Source: Wurfbainia villosa
Taxonomy: Eukaryota > Streptophyta > Magnoliopsida > Zingiberales > Zingiberaceae
Reading direction: 5' to 3'
DNA: 64,000 bases
Assembly (NCBI GenBank): GCA_025175895.1
Contig: CM046000.1
Span: forward strand, 40,336,720 to 40,400,719
Position 1 is the stretch's first letter. Each line of letters opens with the position of its first letter. The translations under genes were made by a program, and so were the position numbers. Below, piece after piece: positions 58,484 through 64,000 of this stretch. Under the pieces are notes generated by a model. The model saw only the letters and a program-made list of their open reading frames with translations, was not told the DNA's origin and made no database searches.

Positions 58484-59267
58484 GAAGGCTAGGGTTGCGC
58501 GGCAAGAGAATTGAAGAGGAGATTAGGGTTTGGGCGGCTAGGGCTTGGAGGCTTGTGCGGATAGGGTTTTGGGGAATACTTTGACAGCAAGGATTCCTTT
58601 CTCTTCTCCTTGGCCAGCGCCCAACTTGCTCTTCTCAACCTTACCCGGTTCTCATCTTCTTCTTCCTCTTCTCGTTGGTCGGTGGAAACAAGGGTTAAGG
58701 TTGTTCCTTGGAGCTCTTGGCCGGTGTCCACTCCTCCACCTATCTTTGGGCCGGCGGCAAGCTTCAAGTTTGGAGCTTGTTGGTTAGTTCAAGATAGAGT
58801 AGAGTTTTGTTTTATAATCTTCCTTTGTTCGGGGTGAACAAAGAAAGGAAGATCGGTGATCTAGAAGTCTTCGACTTTTGGAAGATCGTCACCCACACGA
58901 CGTCCAAAAGAAGGAAGGACATACAATAGAAGATCGAGAGGTATAATGCTTGCTTATGATATTTTCTTATTTTATACATGTTGTATGTTTTGTTATGTGG
59001 CTAAATTTACTTGGACCCGGAATACAAATGCAAAAACCGACGATCCGTATATCGTCTATTCCGCGGCTAATCGTAGAATAGAGGTTGGTTGCTTGAACAA
59101 CAAGTTTGTTCAAGTGACCACTCTAATCGAATAGCACAACGATGGAACGGTTGCTTGGGTAATCCCTTTTTGTCTAGGTTTATTTTTTTTTAATCCGAGG
59201 ACGTAGATGGGATCTCCATGAACAAACGATCAAGTTGAAGTGGGAAGCAAAGTTTCCCCTCCCTTCA

Positions 59268-60402
59268 TGATCATCGATGACCCTTGGTTTTTTCTCGCAT
59301 GATGATTATCTTCCATGGTTTAACTTGAGTCTAACTCAAGTTTAACCAGCTTGAGTCTAACTCAAGTCTTGGCCATTTGCTCAATTGTTCTTTTAGTCAA
59401 GTAAAAGAAATCATCTCTAAAACAGAATGTCATTTGTGTGTGACCCAATAGGCTCTTGTAACGTTGGAAATGTGCCTAAAACCCTTTTAGATGCATAAGT
59501 AATGAGCGGCATCTAGCAATACATCATTGCTACCCAAGTTACAAGAAAGTCGAGATCCGACAACATTTCCATTACTATTATCATGTATGACGGTGTCATT
59601 TTATCCTTGATATCTTAGATCGATAAATGAGGCATAGACCGTGTCATCCGTTTATCGATGTCTATGTTTCTTTATCCCCAAGTAGACTCACTCAAATAAA
59701 TGAGCTAAATATCTCATATTGACTCATTTGATCATGGCCATGCATTTCGTGGTCATACTCTATCAAGAGGCCAAAGATATCACTCTCGTGATATGGGAGG
59801 GATAGATCTTATCTACATCACTCATATCCCTCTGCATAATTCGTTACATACATAGTGATCGCTCTTATAGTGCACCTTGTTACGGTTGATGTTAGATGAT
59901 ACCAAAGTACATAACTTCTTATGTAGGGAACCGTAGTGACTTCAGGTCTAAGGACTATTTATATTAATAGTCACATAACAAAGTATATGCCACTCATATA
60001 ATGATCCATGACACTTTCTCATGATGGGTCAATTCAGTACATATATTCTACAATATACATACCCATGTGTCAATATGATATCACATATCCATGACTTGTG
60101 AGATCAAGTCATCCATTGACCTACATGCTAGTCTCAATGTATCAATATATCCCTTTGCCTATTAATACAATACTTGAATAGGAATGTTTAAGAATAGTAT
60201 TTTCTATAGCTTCTCATAATCAATTCTACCAATTGATATACTATATATTAGAACCTACTATTCAAGGGTATTATTATATTTATTTAGTTGGTACACACGT
60301 AAAATAATATAATAATCAATCTTTGCCTATTATTAATGAAATATGATACATATGATCCCTAATCAATCATCTCATGATTGACAGTAAGGGCTGACACTAA
60401 CA
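59268..60402 (-). repeat. Family D 3' LTR, proximal part (U3)
   Basis: On the minus strand it starts TGTTAGTGTCAGCCC at 60402, after a polypurine tract, and runs left until cut by the A1 array at 59268. A TTGAGTCTAACTCAAG-type palindrome occurs twice near 59320-59370. Confidence 0.85.
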
Positions 60403-60414
60403 ATCTCCCACTAG
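60403..60414 (-). other. Polypurine tract of D
   Basis: CTAGTGGGAGAT on the minus strand, next to the LTR start. Confidence 0.78.
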
Positions 60415-60562
60415 CACTAGTGTCAATCACTGTAATCTCTAAGACCCAGTGACTTATATGACCATCATGCTTTCTCTATGCCAAAGCCTTGGTAAAGGGA
60501 TCCGCAATGTTAGCATCAGTATATACTCTACATATCCCCACATCTCCTCTATCGATGATCTC

Positions 60563-61060
60563 TCAAATGAGGTGATACCGCCACAGTATATGTTTGGAAC
60601 ACTGGTGAGAACGAGGTTCCTTAGCCTGTGCTATAGCCCCGTTGTTGTCACAATAAAACTCTATAGGGCTCACGATGCTAGGAACTACACCAAGCTCAGA
60701 AACAAACTTTCTGATCCATACAACCTCCTTTGACGCATCTGAAGCAGCAATATACTCGGCCTCTATGGTAGAATCTGTGATTGTGTCTTGCTTTGAACTC
60801 TTCCAGCTCACAGCACCACCATTTAAACAAAATACATACCCTGACTGCAATCTGTAATCGTCCTTGTCTATTTGGAAGCTAGCATCGTTGTAACTCTTTA
60901 TAGTGAGCTCCTCATTGCCTCCAAATATCAAGAAATATTCTTTAGTTCTTCTCAAGTACTTAAGAATATTGATGGCTATCCAGTGACTGCCACCTGGATC
61001 TGATTGGTACCTACTCATCATGCTTAAAGCATACGAGACATCAGGACGAGTGCATAGCAT
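60563..61060 (-). pseudogene. pol: D RNase H and end of RT
   Basis: The minus-strand frame has MLCTRPDVSYALSMMSRYQ (end of RT and connection), then SYNDASFQ with the first catalytic Asp, STIEAEYIAASDA with Glu and YCDNNGA with Asp. The C-terminal part ends near KHILWRYHLI where the frame is lost. The remaining stretch to the polypurine tract at 60414 also looks like decayed RNase H tail. Confidence 0.9.
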
Positions 61061-61749
61061 GTCGTATATAATAGACCCTATAGCAGATGCATAAGGGATC
61101 TAATTCATGCGTTCCCTTTCTTCCTTAGAAGAAGGGCATTGAGCCTTCGAAAGGCTCACACCCATCCCTTCTTGGAGTTCTGCATGGCAAAACATTTAAG
61201 CACCTTGTCAATGTATGCACTCTGACTTAGGCCAAACAATCTCTTAGATCTATCTCTATAGATCTTAATGCTTAAAATGTAGGCTGCTTCGTCTAAATCC
61301 TTCATTGAGAAACAATTCCCAAGCCAAGTATTCACAGACTACAGTGTAGGGATGTCATTTCCTACGAGAAGTATGTCATCAACATACAAGATAAGAAAGA
61401 TAACTATGCTCCCACTAACCCTCTTGTAGACACAGGGTTCATCTTCATTCTTGATGAAATCAAACTGTTTGATCGCATCATCGAATCAAAGATTCCAGCT
61501 TCTAGATGCTTGCTTTAAACCGTAATTGGACCTTTGCAGCTTGCATACCTTATCATCATGCTTTGGATCTACAAAACCCTCAGGTTGTGTCATGTACACA
61601 TCCTCGAGGAGGTTTCAATTCAGAAATGCAGTTTTGACATCCATTTGCCAGATCTCATAATCATGGTAAGCTGCAATAGCAATCATGATCCGAATAGAAT
61701 TAAGCATCGCAATTGGTGAAAAAGTTTCATCATAGTCAATACCATGAAT
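61061..61749 (-). pseudogene. pol: D reverse transcriptase (broken)
   Basis: No long frame is open, but reading across frames gives FLILYVDDILLVGND with YVDD at 61376-61387 (minus strand). Sequence for a QMDVKTAFLN-like motif lies around 61620-61660. Several stops and frame changes separate these segments. Confidence 0.85.
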
Positions 61750-62268
61750 CTACTTGAAACCTTTAGCCAGCAATCGCCCTTTATAGGTATGCATAAGACC
61801 ATCCATGTTAGTCTTTCTCTTAAAGACCCACTTACACCCAATGGGTTTAACCCCTTCAGGTGGATCAACTAAAGTGCATACTTGGTTAGTGTACATGAAT
61901 TCCATTTCAGATCTCAAGGCCTCTAGCCATTTCTCAGAATCTGGGCTCATCACAGCTTCCTGATAAGATGTAGGCTCGTTCAACTCAACAAGCATAACGT
62001 CATCATTGTTAGACAAGAGAAATGAATATCTCTCAGGCTGACGACATATCCTATCAAACCTGCTAAGAGGTTGGTCTACTTGAACAAGTTGTTGCTCCAC
62101 AATATCTTGTTCAACAATCTCATAATCCACAACACTTTGTGGTGCTTGTTCAATTTCCATCTCAGTGTTATCTTTATCTTGAATTTCTTCAAGATATATG
62201 TTACTCCCACTAGTTCTTCTAGAGATGAACTCTATTTCTAGAAATACTCCATTTCTAGCGACAAACAC
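61750..62268 (-). pseudogene. pol: D integrase C-terminal linker and start of RT
   Basis: Open frame with a short linker (FISRRTSGSN and DRICRQPERYSFL), then ALRSEMEFMYTNQV, VKPIGCKWVFKRK and GRLLAKGFK, which is the copia RT N-terminus. The frame is lost after GFK. Confidence 0.9.
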
Positions 62269-62929
62269 TTTGCCTTACATGGGATTGTAGAAATAATATC
62301 CTTTCGTTTCCTTAGGATATCCTATAAAGTAGCACTTGTCTGATTTGGGGCCTAGTTTGTCAGAGACTTGATGTCGAACGTAAGCCTCACATCCCCAAAT
62401 CTTCATAAAAGACATCTTGGGACTCTTCCCAGTCCATATCGTATATGGTGTCTTTATGACTGCCTTAGATGGGATGCGGTTAAGTGTGAAAGCAGCCGTC
62501 TCTAAAGTGTATCCCCAAAAGAAAAGAAGGAAGATTTGTGTGACTCATCATGGATCGTACCATATCTAATAATGTAGGATTTCTCCTTTCTGATACACTA
62601 TTCCACTGTGGTGTTCCAGGTGGAGTGAGTTGAGATCTAATCCCAAACTTAATGAGATAGTCACGAAAAGCTTGGCTAAGGTATTCCCCACCTCGATCTG
62701 ATCGAAGCACTTTAATACTTTTACCAAGTTGGTTTTGTACTTCATTCTTGAATTCTTTAAACTTTTCAAAGGATTCAAATTTATGTCTCATAAGATACAC
62801 ATATCCATATCTACTGAAATCATCAGTAAAAGTAATGAAGTACTGATAGCCTCCTCTAGCTGCTACATTGAAAGGCCCACATATATCAGTATGTATGAGT
62901 TCTAACAAATTAGTAGCTCGTTCGCCATG
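62269..62929 (-). pseudogene. pol: D integrase core
   Basis: Frame 62480-62908 holds the core with Asp in IHTDICGP, Asp in RSDRGGEY and Glu in VSERRNPTL; the Gln-Asn-Gly before it reads WNS. After LPSFLLG the frame shifts, and the rest (62269-62479) is decayed integrase tail, recognisable as WGCEAYVRHQ-like sequence. Confidence 0.9.
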
Positions 62930-63475
62930 TCAACTAAATGGAGTCTTGGTCATCTTGCCTAGAAGACAAGATTTACATGTCTCATATGATTCAAAATCAA
63001 ATGAGTCCAATAATCCATCCTTATGGAGCTGGGATATGCGACTCTCATTTATGTGACCCAGGCGACAATGCCAGAGATATGTTTGGTTCAGATCATTAGA
63101 TTTGAATCTTTTGGTATTTATGTTATGGATTGGGATTTCAAGATCTAGAAGATAGAGACCATTCACAAGATGTGCACTACAAAAAAACATATCATATAAA
63201 TAAACGAAACAACACTTGTCCTTTATTACAAATGAGAACCCTTTCTTGTCTAAACAAGAAACGGAGATAATGTTTTTTGTCAAGGCTGGCACATAACAAT
63301 AGTCCTCTAGTTCTAAGATAAGCCCAATGGGAAATGATAAGGAATATGTCCCTACAGCGATGGCGGCAACTTTTGCTCCATTGCCTACCCGTAGGTCCAC
63401 TTCGCCCTTCGTTAATGATCTAGTCTTTCGAAGGCTATGCACATTGGTACAAATGCGAGAAGCACAGCCGATATC
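62930..63475 (-). pseudogene. pol: D protease end and pre-integrase domain
   Basis: The reading frame starts at the C-like LTR border. The protease motif appears as DIGCASRICTN, with DIG in place of the usual DTG or DSG. The Asp codon falls in the 5-bp target sequence. VGNGAKVAAIAVG and the pre-integrase motifs YLWHCRLGHINESRI and CKSCLLGKMTKTPF follow. Confidence 0.88.
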
Positions 63476-64000
63476 TGTTAGGGCAATCAACCCATGGATG
63501 ATGTGTGTGGAAAAGGTTTAAGATAGGTTGTTTGTGGATTTGATATGTTTGTTGATGTAGTGTAGGACTTAGTAATTTACATATGGTTAGCTTGACAAAG
63601 CATTGGCAAGATCACCATCTCTTGACTCAGTCCTTGAGTCGGTGAAGGACGACACTACAAAGTCGTGCGCTTGGTGCATCCGAGTGACCGCCGAACGAGG
63701 AGCATTTGAGTGAAGCCAAAGAAAGTAGACTTCAGGGCGAGACACGAAAGATGGCATTGCCAAGTCGTGCGCTTGGTGCATCCGAGCGACGTGGTCAGAC
63801 GAAGAGAACTTCAAGGCAAGGGACTCCAAGGGAAGATGAGAGTGAGCGATTGTAACACGGGAAGGGGTAGCTCATAGGTGAACTTAGCTGAATGGCTAAG
63901 TCAAGTGTCGAAGGCTCGACCAAAGGTTGGTTTGAAGTTTTACCCGACACCAATCGACTGCTATAGATGGCAGCCGACTGATGAGTCGACTGACATTCGA
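63476..64000 (+). repeat. C-like LTR, 5' part, inserted in D protease
   Basis: Starts TGTTAGGGCAATC as in C, after ATATC (63471-63475, expected target copy). It shares GGACTTAGTAATT, GTCGTGCGCTTGG, GTGAGCGATTGTAAC and GTCGACTG motifs with C but differs in many places, so it is a sister subfamily. It runs out of the window, and the internal region and the second target copy are not visible. Confidence 0.85.

Larger units (their letters stand above)
3166..59267 (+). mobile_element. Tandem A1 copia array: LTR-INT1-LTR-INT2-LTR-INT3-LTR
   Basis: Four A1 LTRs (3166-5092, 33763-35661, 50407-52332, 57341-59267) alternate with three gag-pol internal regions, all on the plus strand. Each inner LTR serves as 3' LTR of one unit (preceded by the polypurine tract AAGTGGGAGAT) and 5' LTR of the next (followed by a primer-binding site). 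Target-site copies are seen only at the outer ends (TGATG/TGATC), so this is one locus expanded by recombination and not three insertions. INT1 and INT2 each carry a later nested element. Without nested DNA the array is about 23.5 kb. Confidence 0.9.
57341..59267 (+). repeat. A1 LTR 4 (3' end of the array), 1,927 bp
   Basis: Same length as LTR 1. Minisatellite at 58248-58460 (seven and a partial units), TATA box at 58477-58483, U5 hairpin at 59092-59114. It ends CCCTCCCTTCA and is followed by the D LTR (TGATC), with no primer-binding site. Confidence 0.94.
2586..63475 (-). mobile_element. Ty1/copia element D, 5' end missing, split by the A1 array
   Basis: The minus-strand order from right to left is protease, integrase, reverse transcriptase, RNase H, polypurine tract (60403-60414) and 3' LTR (59268-60402 plus 2586-3165). 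The gag gene and 5' LTR are not in the window, because a C-like LTR interrupts the protease at 63476. The coding region is broken by several stops and frame changes. D must be older than the A1 array and the C-like element, both of which lie inside it. Confidence 0.82.

Overview
The window looks like flowering-plant nuclear DNA, probably heterochromatin of a large, repeat-rich genome. It is made almost entirely of Ty1/copia LTR retrotransposons nested inside one another. I found no intact host gene, rRNA, tRNA or CRISPR array. The plant assignment rests on the copia gag/PR/IN/RT/RNaseH proteins, primer-binding sites matching plant initiator tRNA-Met (TGGTATCAGAGC), SIRE-type gag proteins, kilobase-sized LTRs and a decay pattern typical of methylated CG and CHG sites. 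Family letters A1, A2, A3, B, C and D are local labels of mine. The exact species and copia clade of families A and D are not resolved.

Layout. Positions 1-888 hold part of an A1-type LTR on the minus strand. Positions 889-2585 are older sequence with a 40-bp minisatellite and a decayed gypsy-type transposon N-terminal domain. Positions 2586-3165 and 59268-60402 are the two halves of the 3' LTR of a minus-strand copia element (D), whose pol relics run from 60403 to 63475. The D LTR is split by a 56-kb block (3166-59267) with the order LTR-INT1-LTR-INT2-LTR-INT3-LTR, a tandem array of A1 elements that share LTRs. INT1 is interrupted by element A2 (9560-33229; site copies TACTA/TACCA). A2 itself holds a complete SIRE-like element B in its leader (12292-21134; site copies ATTTT) and a gag-only non-autonomous element C in its 3' LTR (26483-32057; site copies CCAAG). 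INT2 is interrupted by element A3 (37512-46421; site copies GGTAT/AGTAT). An 823-bp tandem duplication then spans the A3/INT2 border. At the right edge a C-like LTR (from 63476) sits in the D protease.

History. The nesting gives a relative order: D, then the A1 array, then A2 and A3 (relatives of A1 landing in A1), then B and C inside A2, with the 823-bp duplication after A3. All coding regions are broken. INT3 and A2 pol are notable because they keep one reading frame and carry mainly nonsense substitutions.

Points most worth a second look: the four-LTR/three-internal array with stop codons and residues shared by INT1 and INT2; the gag-only element C with repeated polypurine motifs; the 26-27-bp minisatellite beside the TATA box in every A-family U3, with unit number differing between LTRs; and conserved hairpins in the LTR leaders. 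I found no clear sign of a novel enzymatic or defence system.
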